64,000 bases of DNA. It comes from Cytidiella melzeri. Its lineage: Eukaryota; Basidiomycota; Agaricomycetes; Polyporales; Irpicaceae. Below the pieces are notes generated by a model, which had not been told where the DNA came from, made no database searches, and saw only the letters and a program-made list of their open reading frames with translations. Numbering within the stretch: position 1 is the first letter of the stretch; every line of letters starts with the position of its first letter. Below are positions 23,547 through 34,375 of this stretch, one piece after another. Position numbers and translations under genes: made by a program. Location of the stretch: contig JABYQR010000062.1 of the NCBI GenBank assembly GCA_022592445.1, positions 1 through 64,000 of the forward strand, in the 5' to 3' direction.

Positions 23547-24799
23547 GACGACGAGGGGCCGCCCAAGGACTCCACGCCTACAACATCACGAGCCTCTGCG
23601 ACTTCTTCGTCCCATTCGTCCCTAGCGAAACGCGCTGCAGGCTGTCGAAGTGAGGCTTCCAACTCAACTGCTGAGGGCAGATACTCGGTGGACCAAGGGT
23701 GCTCAGAAACTGCTGGGCGCGGTCCAAAGTACAGCCAGACAGGCAATTGAAAGTGGTTTATGAGATCCTTGAGGTTCTCAAGTGTTGACCCCATTGCTCC
23801 GACGGTGACGTCGACGACAAGCCCCAATCTATCAGTGGTTGACTGGTCAGCCTTGTCGCCGACCAGGCAAATTGTAGACCTGCGCAACATGCGTGCCTCG
23901 TGTTCCGAAACCAGCTTCCTATGTTGCAATGTGTCCAACCAATGTTTAGGCAATACATGTCCTGCGTATGTCACCTTCGAAACGTTAATCCTGAAGACTC
24001 CTCGCACAAGGCCCAGGAACGATTTGGCTTGTTTTTTCGTTGGCCAGCTGCGATCGTAGTTATAATCTTGTGGCCAGGGAAACGTGTTACGATCTATCTG
24101 GACGAGGAGAGGCGTATACGATCCTAAGGGGAAAGTTCGCTTCATCGCGTCGAGGACTCTGCGCAGGAAAGCCTCCAAGTCGCGCCACTCTTGTACATTC
24201 TCCAGCCTCCACTGGTTGTCGTTGCCTTGGACTACCTTTATTCCCGCCAGCGGTTGCAGCAGACCGGTATACTGTGTCTCTCTCGGCGTGACCGCGGTCC
24301 AATAGTGTAATTGGTTGGCCAGTCTCGTGTAGAGCCATGGCCAGGGCAGCGGAAGGCGACCAATGTTTTTTGTGAGGTTTTCCGGCGCAAGCTTCGGGAG
24401 AGTGGACATGTTGGGAGAGACATAGAGGCCAGGGTAGCGGGGGATATCGGTGTCAGAAGCCCATAATACCGAGGGCTTGGGCAGGGTTTGGGGGAGGGTC
24501 GACATATCGGCGCTGCAGGGATATTAGTTTGGAGGCACAACCTGATCAGGGTAGGACACTTACGAGTTTTGATGGGGTCGGTGAGTGGCGAGTGTCTACG
24601 GCACAGGATGTAGGGGGAACTGGGCGACTATCAGCAACGAGCGAAAGCGTAGCGAAAATTTGTACTTACGAGCAGAACAGTTTACGAAAAGACCTTTTCA
24701 AACGTTGGCCTTCTCCAAGAGGCGGCGCGTCCTTGCGAAAGCTTGGCTGTCGCGAGCAGACAAGTCCAGGCAGAAACTTGGCTGCAGGCTCTGATGCTA

Positions 24800-26820
24800 C
24801 GGTGGTGACGAGTGACGTGGACAGACAGATGCTCCGCTGTCTAGACAGTCAAGGGTGAAGACTCCGGTAGCAGATACTCCGCTACCGTGAGTTTATGGAG
24901 AGGAGGAAGTGGTACAGCTGGTGGTGGTGGACTCCGGTAGCAGATGCTCCGCTACTGTGTCTGAGGACGTGTGTTGAAGGTCGTCGTCGACGTGCTGGTC
25001 AGGTCGTCGTCGAGATGTTGGTGCTGGGCGAGGACTCCGGTAGCAGATTCTCCGCTACCGTGAGTGTATGGAGGGGAGGAGGAGGTACAGCTGGTGGTGG
25101 AGGAGGAGGTACAGCTGGTGGTGGACGACTCCGGCAGCAGATGCTCCGCTGCCGTGAGGTTATGGAGAGGAGGAGGAGGTGAAGCTGGTGTTGGAGGACC
25201 CCGGTAGCAGATACTCCGCTACCGAAGGTGGTGGTTGATGGTTGTGGTGGTTGGGGTGGTGAAGGTCGAAGTCGTGTGGGTGGTTGTGGTGGTTGTGATA
25301 TTGGCGGTGGTGAGAGCAAATAAGAAGGAGGAGGAGGAGGAGGTGGTGGTGGTGGTGGTGGTGGTGGTGGGAGGGCGTTGCAGGAGGAGGAGGTGGTGTG
25401 GTCGCCGTGGTACGTGGTGGTGGCAGTGAGAGTGGTTTGGGCGCCTGAGATATGTTTGGCGCTCCTGACTTCGCCGCGTCGCGTCGCGTCGACCAAGTCC
25501 AGCCAGACTTCGCACACAGCCAATACCACCACCCCCAAGACCACCACCACCACCTCCTTCAACGTTGCCACTGCCACCACCACCACCACCTCCTTCAACG
25601 TCGCCACTGCCACCACCACCACCACCACCTTCTTCTTTGCTCTCACCACCACTGATATCACCACCCACACGTCTTCGTCCTTCACCACCATAACCACCAC
25701 CCACATTCCAACTCACGGCAGCGGAGCATCTGCTGCCGGAGTCCTCCTTCTTCTTTGCTCTCACCACCCACACGTCTTCGTCCTTCACCACCATAACCAC
25801 CACCCACATTCCAACTCTCGGTAGCAGAGTATCTGCTACCGGAGTCCTCCTCCTTCTTCTTTGCTCTCACCACCACCGATATCACCACCACCCACACGTC
25901 TTCGTCCTTCACCACCATAACCACCACCCACATTCCAACTCACGGCAGCGGAGCATCTGCTGCCGGAGTCCTCCTTCTTCTTTGCTCTCACCACCCACAC
26001 GTCTTCGTCCTTCACCACCATAACCACCACCCACATTCCAACTCTCGGTAGCAGAGTATCTGCTACCGGAGTCCTCCTCCTTCTTCTTTGCTCTCACCAC
26101 CACCGATATCACCACCACCCACACGTCTTCGTCCTTCACCACGCCAACCACCGCAACCATCAACCACCCACATTCCACCACCACGACCATCAACCACCCA
26201 CATTCCACCACCACGACCATCAACCACCCACATTCCAACTCACGGCAGCGGAGCATCTGTTGCCGGAGTCCTCCTCCTTCTTCTTTGCTCTCACTACCAC
26301 CGAATCGTCCTTCACCCCAACCACCACCCACATTCCAACTCACGGCAGCGGAGCATCTGCTGCCGGAGTCCTCCTCCTTCTTCTTTACTCCCACCACCAC
26401 CGATATCGCCACCACCAATATCACCACCACCGATTCGTCCTTCACCCCAACCACCACCCACATTCAAACTCTCCGTAGCGGAGCATCTGCTGCCGGAGTC
26501 CTCCTCCTTCTTCTTTGCTTCCACCACCACCGATATCGCCACCACCAATATCACCACCACCGATTCGTCCTTCACCCCAACCACCACCCACATTCCAACT
26601 CTCCGTAGCGGAGCATCTGCTGCCGGAGTCCTCCTCCTTCTTCTTTGCTCTCACCACCACCGATATCGCCACCACCAATATCACCACCACCAATTCGTCC
26701 TTCACCCCAACCACCACCCACATTCCAACTCACGGCAGCGGAGCATCTGCTGCCGGAGTCCTCCACCACCAGCTGTACCTCCTCCTCCCCTCCATACACT
26801 CACGGCCACAATGCTCTTGT
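24800..26820. repeat. fold-back minisatellite array with about 14 hairpin units
   Basis: Left arm units (hairpins near 24865, 24930, 25036, 25130, 25201) and right arm units (near 25714, 25816, 25943, 26045, 26243, 26342, 26471, 26603, 26733) have the same core in opposite orientation: a 7-bp stem (CGGTAGC/GCTACCG or CGGCAGC/GCTGCCG) around a 9-nt loop (AGATACTCC or AGATGCTCC). Between hairpins lie GGT/ACC-rich spacers, and right-arm spacing is about 100-200 bp. The left arm is G-rich on this strand and the right arm C-rich, switching near 25480. Outer parts match as inverted repeats (25057-25159 with 26732-26813). Long open frames of Thr/Pro/His or Val/Gly here are triplet-repeat artefacts. 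Confidence 0.85.
25343..25372. repeat. GGT microsatellite
   Basis: About nine or ten GGT triplets in the left arm of the fold-back array, close to its centre. Confidence 0.85.
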
Positions 26821-26990
26821 CCATAAACGGAAGGTGAGAATATATTTTCTTCACACGAAATAAAACATCTCTCGAACGCACAACACCAACCTGCCAGACC
26901 ATCCTAACCACTCAAGTACGTGCCACGGATAGGAACATTAACATGCGCATAGGTATTTATCACTATTATGCAGAGCTACTCACGCTACAT
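26821..26990. other. short spacer 3' of MULE copy 2
   Basis: No gene and no repeat recognised. It would contain the polyadenylation region of the transposase gene and possibly one MULE end, but no terminal inverted repeat was found. Confidence 0.4.
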
Positions 26991-29825
26991 CTAGAAGGTG
27001 CCATGGGAGTCATGTCGTTTTTGCCGTTTTTCTGGTGATGGTGGAAGGATATCTCGGTATATAACTCCTCTGGCAGTTAGCGGTGGTATGCTTGATCCTG
27101 TGGACGCAACGGAGTTGGTGGTCGTAGCAGCTAATGAGGGAATTGGTTGCACTGAAAGAGGTGAGTCATCGTCATCTTGTTTCCAGATCCACAGGGCTGG
27201 AATAAACACTCACTGGTATCTCTAGGATTTCTCATCTTCAGCGCAATCTGCTGGATGACATTGTGAAACTCATCATACGAGCCATCCATGTTGAGCGAGA
27301 AATGTGGATCTTCAAGCATCACCGTGATGCCATGCAGCGCTGGTAAGATTCTTGCCGTATCGTGCTTGAATTTTTGATCTAGCTGGAGCTGGAGAGCTCT
27401 GCGATTGTTGACGGACTTTCCATTGGAATGAAAATGTTTGGTGAGCACTTCATAGGCTTTAGGGATAAAAACAGTGCGTACCTCGACTTCAGTGCCAGCG
27501 GTATCAGGCTGATCGCTGATTTGTACTTCATCATCCAAAGCCAACAACTCGCCTGTTGTCCTCAAGATTTCAGAAGCTTCGTCAGCATCAGCTTCTAATA
27601 GGACAGTGCTGCGAGGATGCGAGGGCGGTGGCAATAATGAGTCCTTGTCAGTATCAGAGTGACTGAACCGAGCTGACTCCAAATGCCTAGGTAGCCCTGT
27701 ACTCTCACTGCAATCTAGCAGGTGAGAGTTTCCCTGCACTGCTGCAATGCTGGACGTCTGAGATCTCGGAAGAGATTCCTCCAACGGTGGAGAGGTTACT
27801 GCCTTTGCGTAGGATTCGCCGTACCAAGCACGGTTTTTCACCTCAATCTCCTTCGCATCTGACAAGCTGGCCGGGAACGAGAAGGAACCGCGAAGGATGT
27901 GGCCTCCTTCCATCCATTGCTCGACCAGCATTCTAAATGCTCGCATATGCTTGCAGGCACCACTCCGTTGAAGCCAGTCTGGGCAAGTACAGGTTGCTGC
28001 TCCGGTAGGGTGCATAGTGAGCCAGTAGAATGTATGTTCGCTGCTCATTGATGCGCATTTTGCCCACAGCTCGTAGGGCCGTGCACTTGGGACAGGCGCC
28101 AGCTTTCTCGACGCAAAGATGGCATGTGCGTCGGCATCACGTCGTTCATCAGCTGGATACCATGCAAGCCAAGGGCAAGGTGCACCAGATGAGGTATGCA
28201 AACGCGAATTCGATGATGTCGCGGTGATCACTGAATGGCCGAACCGCTTATGTTGCCAGGTATTGTACTGTGTGACCATACAATGCTGTGCATAGATTTG
28301 AGGAAGAATATTGGAGACAAGACGATAAAGAAGCATGTCAAATCGTAGGCAATGGCCGGAGTGCTGCCATTGAGGTACGTATTTCCGCTTCAAGTTGCCG
28401 TTGAGCGATTCTAGGTGGTTAGTCGTAGGAAGCACACCCTGTACCGGGATTCCTAAGTGATCGGCCGCTTTCTTACGCCCGTGAAGGGACCAGCTACTCC
28501 ATAGCTCCCGAGGCATCCAGGTCGTGAGCAAGTAGTCCAAATACTTTGCTACGCCATCGAGGTACTGTTTTCCGTCTCTATCCAATCCTAGGAAACTGAA
28601 ATCTTCACGAGCTCGATTGATCAAATGCAAGCCGTCTGCGTGGCCAGAAGTCTACAAGAGATCATCTTGGGCACGGAATCTGGTAAGTAATCTGCTGTAC
28701 GTACGCTTCTTCCAGAGTTAACAGTCTGCTATTTGCATATATGCGCCAGTGGGACTCGCTACGCGGCAGCGAACTCTTCCGTTTATTCGTCCAGCATTGG
28801 CGAATGTGAAACTTACACAGCAAGAGGATGAGATCGCTCCACACACGTAGAAGGGCACCGCGCTCTTTGAAGTCCATATCTGTGATTGCAGCGTACGGTG
28901 TAAACCTTTCGCCATGCCGCTCGCCAAGCCAGGATTTCCATCCAGAGAGAAGCTCCGCGAGAATGTTCGTGTCATATCCTGCGTGTGTTGCGCAATTACC
29001 AGATGGGGCGGAGAACAAGAACATTGCTACTGGAAGGCCATGTCCGGACTCGTCAACTCCAAGGGCAATCCAAACGAGGAGCCGTGAGGTGCAGAGTCCA
29101 AACGTCCCATCTAGGACAAGCTGCTTCTTATGACAGAACGCCCATGCGGCATCTTTCATTTCTGGTGTCGAGATGGAGATTTTTAACCGTTCTCCCTCAC
29201 TAGCACGGGCGCTGTACTGGAAGACGGATTTATGAAGGTCAGGCTTGAAGTGAGTACTGTCAGGATTCAGCCAATTATCGACGTTATGTTCTGCGGCAAT
29301 CTTGACGTCAATACTAAAGGCCTTGCGATAGTGTTGTCGGTAAAGCCGACTGAAATCCGAAGGTAATATATTGTAGCGATGGTTTATGGTGGCGAGCGCG
29401 TTGGCTGGGCTCTGACCTCGGTATGCAAGGTGAGTGAGCATGTCGATATTGGTAGATTGGATCACATTAATCCTAGAAAAACTCAGATTATCAGACATTG
29501 TTGGGGCCAACATATAGGTAGCAGCGGCATACCCTGCTCCGTTTCCCAACTGCCTCAGTGCAACCTCAACAACGTGCTCATGCAGTGGGATAGCAGGGAT
29601 CTTATCCAGCTCTGCTGTACGACATTTGTTGTTGTGCTCTAGGTAGGCAAGGACTCGCGTGACCACACTCATCTTACTGTCTTCCCCTATCTGATATGTC
29701 ACGTCGGCATGAGCGAGGCAGCCGGTGTAGATGTATGCTGCTCGCCGAATAGCATGATCCTCACTGGCTCCAGCCTGGCCCGTCTCAGCTACCCCATAAG
29801 CTTCGTCACGTGTTCGCTTCTTCAA
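26991..29825 (-). CDS. MULE-type transposase with SWIM zinc finger, 907 aa
   Basis: Exons are 29825-28701, 28651-27214 and 27151-26991. Introns are 49 nt (GTACAG...TTGTAG) and 62 nt (GTGAGTG...TTTCAG); both junctions keep frame and give 907 aa. The DDE catalytic acids appear as D239 in LVLDGTFGL, D316 (or D318) in AAITDMDF and E456 in TTNHLESLNGN. The MULE C-x2-H pair is CKFH (337-340). A SWIM finger CxCx9CxH (C596, C598, C608, H610) follows, as in Mutator-like transposases, which cut and paste DNA in the nucleus and usually leave 9-bp duplications. The last exon is Ser/Pro-rich with a basic tail (EKRQKRHDSHG). No stop or frameshift is seen, so it may be active. The 5' spacer and this gene form part of the segmental duplication. 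Confidence 0.9.
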
Positions 29826-31318
29826 GTTCCCCTTCTTTCGTACCGATGTATCGTAACCGCAGACGCTTCAAGTAACAAAGACAACAAGATTAACATGTCA
29901 AATTCATGCAATTGAAGTGAGTGTTACTACCATTGGTATAGTACACGCTTCATAGTACCGGTACGGGTAGCCCACTTCGTTGACCATACTATACTCCACT
30001 TACTCTCTAACTGTTCTAGTGATTGAGAGTCCAAACGGTGCTGCACGCAAAGTTGAGTGGCCGCGACCTGACTTCCAGTAGAGGGAGAGAAGACACGAGT
30101 GTGAAATCGACCCGCGGACCGGAGCCGTGCCAGTTGAGTACGTTGTTCCTCACTACAATAAAGATATCTAATCTTGAGCTTGAGAATAAATCAGTACAAG
30201 AAGATGAGGCACATCGTGAATACATACTTCAACGTTCTCGCGTCGCTCATCCCAACCAAGAGTGGGCAGGCCTTCAAGCCCGCTCGGGCCCAGCAATCCG
30301 CGTTTGACACACGAACCTCCCATGCTGTCCCACAAGCCAGACCGCAGCTGGAGCAGCATCCAGGGAGTAAGTGTTCGACTCTCTGCTACAGTGAATGTGT
30401 GTACTTACACTGGTATCGGACAATGCATCTGCAGCTCGCGTTTCCTCAACATTTTGGCTGTGATATGGCTGTGAAAGCGGGCCTTCCTGTGCACACAAGT
30501 GGAGAAGTTTGGGCATGGCTACGTAGTCGATAGCGTTGCTTCGAGCAAGGGGCAAAAAAACTTAGAAAGAGGCCAATGAGCGATTAGTTTTGAAGAGGGT
30601 GATTAGGGGAGGAGGAAATGCAGCTCTCTCTCGAGGCTGTTTGACCTTGACTCGACAATGTTGCTCTAGCAACACCTCATGCATATGCCGTAGCACAACG
30701 CGAATCCCCTGAAGCTGCAAATGGATTTTTGCTGAATGTGTTACACAGCCGTGCAATGCACTTACGGAAGACAGCAGTAAACAGTATTCATTCATGCGCT
30801 GCAACACGGTTTTTTTCTTTCTTTCTTTTCTTTTCAGAAACACGTTGAGCTACATTGTGGCGAATCCACTCAATCGAACTACTATTACCCTCAAGTCAGT
30901 GACCCAGCCAATAACATTACTTGGTGCAGCTACCCCGTTGCCACTGGCCCACCTTCTATTAGCGCAACTAATTTTTTTGGTGTCCAGTGGCGTACCTTCT
31001 CCTGCGGGGAACCTTTGAGATAACCCATACTTTGATACTATAACCCATACTTTGATACTATAACCCACCGACGCATAACCACTTCGCAGAGAATTCGCAA
31101 TTATCAATGCCCGACTCTTCTACCCTATAGGGATACGCGCGGCCTTTCACGTGATCTAATCATGCGCCTCTGCGCTGTCTTCTCTTCTTCGACGACACCG
31201 CCTTCTCATCCCCTGTCTCTTTATTCGCTTCCTTCTCTCTCTCCTCGCTTCCTTGTGCCTACTCATCACCTTCTCCCTCTCCATCACCCACGTCGTTCTT
31301 TGTTACGGCTGGCTGTCC
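29826..31318. other. non-coding spacer between MULE copy 2 and repeat A2
   Basis: Equivalent to 4855-6347, including the 20-bp tandem repeat (31020-31067) and an unconfirmed short frame at about 30203. Nothing else is recognised. Confidence 0.6.
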
Positions 31319-32206
31319 ACGATTATCGAGCTGACCTTGAAGCCTCTTTCCCACGAATGTGAACGGTGAGTTGAAGGTCGTACGTGGCTATGGCAGCTGG
31401 AACTTGGAACTTGGCCCTCCTCGACGACTCGATACGCGTACCCTTTCTGCAGACTCCTACCATCTCTTCTCCCAAAAACGACGACCACTTTAGCGGTGAC
31501 TTGACGCCGTTCTCATTCAACAGCTGACTACCGCACTGTCTGCCAGGTGGGAGACAAACATTTCACATTCACGTCTAGCTCGCATTACCCACACAGAAGC
31601 TAGAGATCTTCACCACAACAAACAGTCCTGCTTTCGTCCACTCGAAAAGACACGCCTTTGCTGTGCATCTGTTCAGTACTCATACTACACCGTCGTTTCC
31701 CCTCGTCCTCAGCCTCTTGCAGCTTCCCTTGCTTTTCACGTCTTGCTATACGGCCGGCTGTTCCGAGTATTCCCACTTTCTCTCTCGCCAGTCTCGCAAA
31801 CAAACTCATCGACAAGCCATTCCTCCTCTGACAATCTGTGCTAGCTCACGACAGGCACTTCGACCCATGAGCCACTCGCCGCTCCACTGTACAGCAAGCA
31901 CGGAAACAAGAGTACTCGCAAATTGGCAACAGATGCATCCTACTCTCGTCACTCTGTCTTCGAGCATCTGTAAACTCATCGCCAACATCGGGGCTTCCAC
32001 CCGCGTTCGCTACCAGGCTGGAATGGATCATCTCTTCCTTCCAGAGGAGAAACAAGTCTCATCGCGTTTAGTCTACTCGAGGCTGCAGGGTGTTGAGACA
32101 GGGGGTTGAACGTGCGTCGTGCCATTCTCTACACCGCAGTGCAAATACTGCGATGACTGCCGGTATCTAATACTCTATCGAGGATCTAGACAGTAACATA
32201 AGCTTA

Positions 32207-32671
32207 ATGGATGCACCCGCCTGGCAGACAGACGACATGTCTCGCTATACCGATGAAGATGAAGATATGGGCGCCGAACATCACAGGCGACTCATGCTCC
32301 CTGGTGCACGCTCAGACTTCCATCTGCCTCTCGACTGCGACGCTTTAAAGTCATTTGCGCCTTCAGGCTCATTCTTTTCGGCTGCATGCTGGCAAAACAG
32401 TGGCTTGAGACCCATTATTTCTCGCCTCGGTACGTTCCTACACGCTGAGTCTTATGTGTTTACCAATACCTCAGACGGACAAATGGTCTCCAACGTCCCT
32501 ATTCGCTGTCCGAACAACTTGATAATCGGACTCGACCGTTGGCCCATCTCTTGCCCGTTGACAAGCTTACACAACATCGTGCGCAAGACCATCGACGATA
32601 TCCTAGAAGCAATTTTGCGCTCCGATACGCATGAAGTCGATGACATCCCAAGGCCCGTCTCACAGAGTTGA
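32207..32671 (+). pseudogene. gene X segment in A2 (154 aa open frame)
   Basis: ATG at 32207. The product starts MDAPAWQTDDMSRYTDEDED and contains GARSDFHLPLDCDALKSFAPS, IRCPNNLIIGLDRWPIS and NIVRKTIDDILEAILRSDTH. Repeat B has the pieces MDEAGWQTEDMFRF and NIVRTTIDDLESWQRSDS, and repeat C has LRKAIEDFLEAPGCSKT, so these stretches were probably once coding. The frame is also open in A3 (44546-45010) but broken in A1 and A4. A GTACGTTC at 32429 could be an intron donor. No domain is recognised; an expressed short protein cannot be excluded. Confidence 0.3.
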
Positions 32672-34125
32672 GCATAGCAATCGCACATCTGACGGAGAGC
32701 ACATGCAAATGTTGACTCCTTGAAGACTGACCTGGACGCGAATGGCCCACTCAGTGAGTAGTATCTACAATCCGCCAATTGTCGGACAAATACCGCTCGC
32801 TATCGATCTTACTCCAATCTCAGTTGCAATTCGAGCATATGACTTGGTCCAGACTTACTAGTACCAGACTGCGCCGTTTAGGCCCATTCGTGTCGTGGCG
32901 CCTATTCGGTGGGCTGCATACTCGACTCGTGTGGTGCACCCCGCCATCTACTCTTCATACGATTGCTCAAGGCACCTGCCGAAGGTCCAGGAAAGGCCTA
33001 CGCATTGGATTGCATCGAACAGTACAGAAACACACACAGTGGCTCCTCCTAGACTAAAGGTATCCTCTGAATACCAGCTTCATCTCTCGTTGTCCGATAT
33101 TCGCTCCTCTCCTGGTCTGCTGCACCGTATACTCATATTGCCGAACATTTTGCTCCCCTCGCGCTAGCGCAAGGCACATCTGCTTCGCTCTCTTATTGCA
33201 TGCAGTGAATCCTGTATTGCTGTCTCGTCTCGTCGCCGTCGGTCTCCTGGTTCTCCCTCTTCTCGTTGGTTCATTCACGCGCAGCCTCAGTCTCGTCGTT
33301 CCTGATGGGCTCTCCTACTGTACGACGACTTATCTCAAACATTTACTCTATCAATCGTTCTGCCACCCATCGTATCTATTGCTCATCTCCACCGCCTCGC
33401 GTCACGCAATCCGAATTCTGGGGCTTCAACGAGCTGTGCGCGAGTAGAGGCTGACTCGGTGTCTCGTGGTCGGTGCAGGTTTACGCGCGCATGGTGCAGT
33501 CTTGTCTCGAATTTTTCCATGGGCCCTCAACGTTCAACATTGTCAGCAATGCCTTATTTACGCTGGAGACCTTCTATGCGCCCTAATTATCCACTTATCC
33601 AAGACGCTTTTTGCCGTCATCGCTGTGTTCTGCATGCTTTTTTTGAGATCCCAAGTGATATCATTCTCATGTTCTCCACTTCCCTCCGTCCAGTGTCCTT
33701 CCATCGTATCCGGCAAAACCTACGAAAATAGCGGGAAACATAACAGACGAAAGTCTCGTCACATCGTCTTCTTCATTCCTATCGCTACCCTTGACCAGCG
33801 TGTTTACGATTCTGAGTTCTCTTCAAGCGTTTTCGGGTTGCCCTTCCACTCCTCCACCGTTCTCCCCTACACCTCTTACCGTCCGGTCTCTTTGTCATTA
33901 TCCACATCCGCACGCATCCTTTTCCTCCCATCCATCCATCCTCACACATTCCCGTGGGTGAAGCACACCCTATGTACGGTGTTGCCCCACCCGCTTTGTA
34001 CGCGCTGTATGCCTTGCAAAACAATTCATGCATTGCTTCGCAACTCTGCGTGGGCATGCTTGAGTGCCTGTGCTCTCATTTCGAGGATCAGTCCAAGTAG
34101 GTAGAGCAAAGGACGATACCAGAAA

Positions 34126-34375
34126 TATACACTAGCAATGTCGTACATTTGGAAGAGCTATCGTTCGGACCCCACATGCGAAAAGTCAACAAGTACCAGA
34201 CAACCGCCCCCAAAGCTAGCCTTTCCCCGTCCCATCGTCCTATCATGCCTTTCAAGGTTGTTTCTGGGTGTAATCCTCCGGCACCCTTCGACGTTGAGAC
34301 CCACTTCCCGCCGGACTCTAGTTAATTACATGGTGCCTCTGAGTCAGTGACTGGGTCGTCAGCTCCAACGAGGGA
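34126..34375 (-). pseudogene. NLR C-terminal remnant at the end of A2
   Basis: Same remnant as in A1. It ends abruptly at the start of B2 (34376), at GAGGGA followed by CAGTGAGTCG. Confidence 0.75.

Larger units (their letters stand above)
21340..24505 (-). pseudogene. large Agaricomycete-type protein with SR-like repeat, frameshifted
   Basis: ATG at 24505 (MSTLPQTLPKPSVLWAS). The N-terminal half contains PLPWPWLYTRLANQLHYWTA, then GNDNQWRLENVQEW; I know this block from an uncharacterised family expanded in Agaricomycetes. Then come three 18-aa repeats (APSSSSAWGSLDTHWPS), an SR-like SPPRR(S/P)R tract (22612-22830), a long conserved C-terminal region and a last exon with DVICGVYRVMP and YRSWWPTVTTWSQSG, ending at 21340. 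One base is missing in the second 54-bp repeat (near 23464), which splits the frame. A second break lies at about 21700: either a 59-nt intron with a weak AAG acceptor or another indel. A 48-nt GTAAGT...CAG intron precedes the last exon. With both resolved the product would be 1,019 or 1,038 aa. Function unknown. Confidence 0.7.
31319..34375 (+). repeat. NLR 3'-flank repeat A2 with decayed gene X
   Basis: Same organisation as A1 and nearly identical to it. The MDAPAWQTDDMSRY segment is open (32207-32671). The terminal NLR remnant is 34126-34375. Confidence 0.7.

Noticed and set aside
24860..26760. CRISPR-like array of palindromic repeats
   Set aside because: Eukaryotic context, irregular spacing, low-complexity spacers and inverted orientation of the two halves.
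24860..26760. Helitron 3' hairpins
   Set aside because: No CTRR end after the hairpins, no TC start and no Rep/helicase sequence; many hairpins rather than one.
25219..26837. Long open frames rich in Thr/Pro/His (plus) or Val/Gly/Lys (minus), up to 249 codons
   Set aside because: They are translations of the ACC/GGT-rich minisatellite, open in several frames at once, with no domain.
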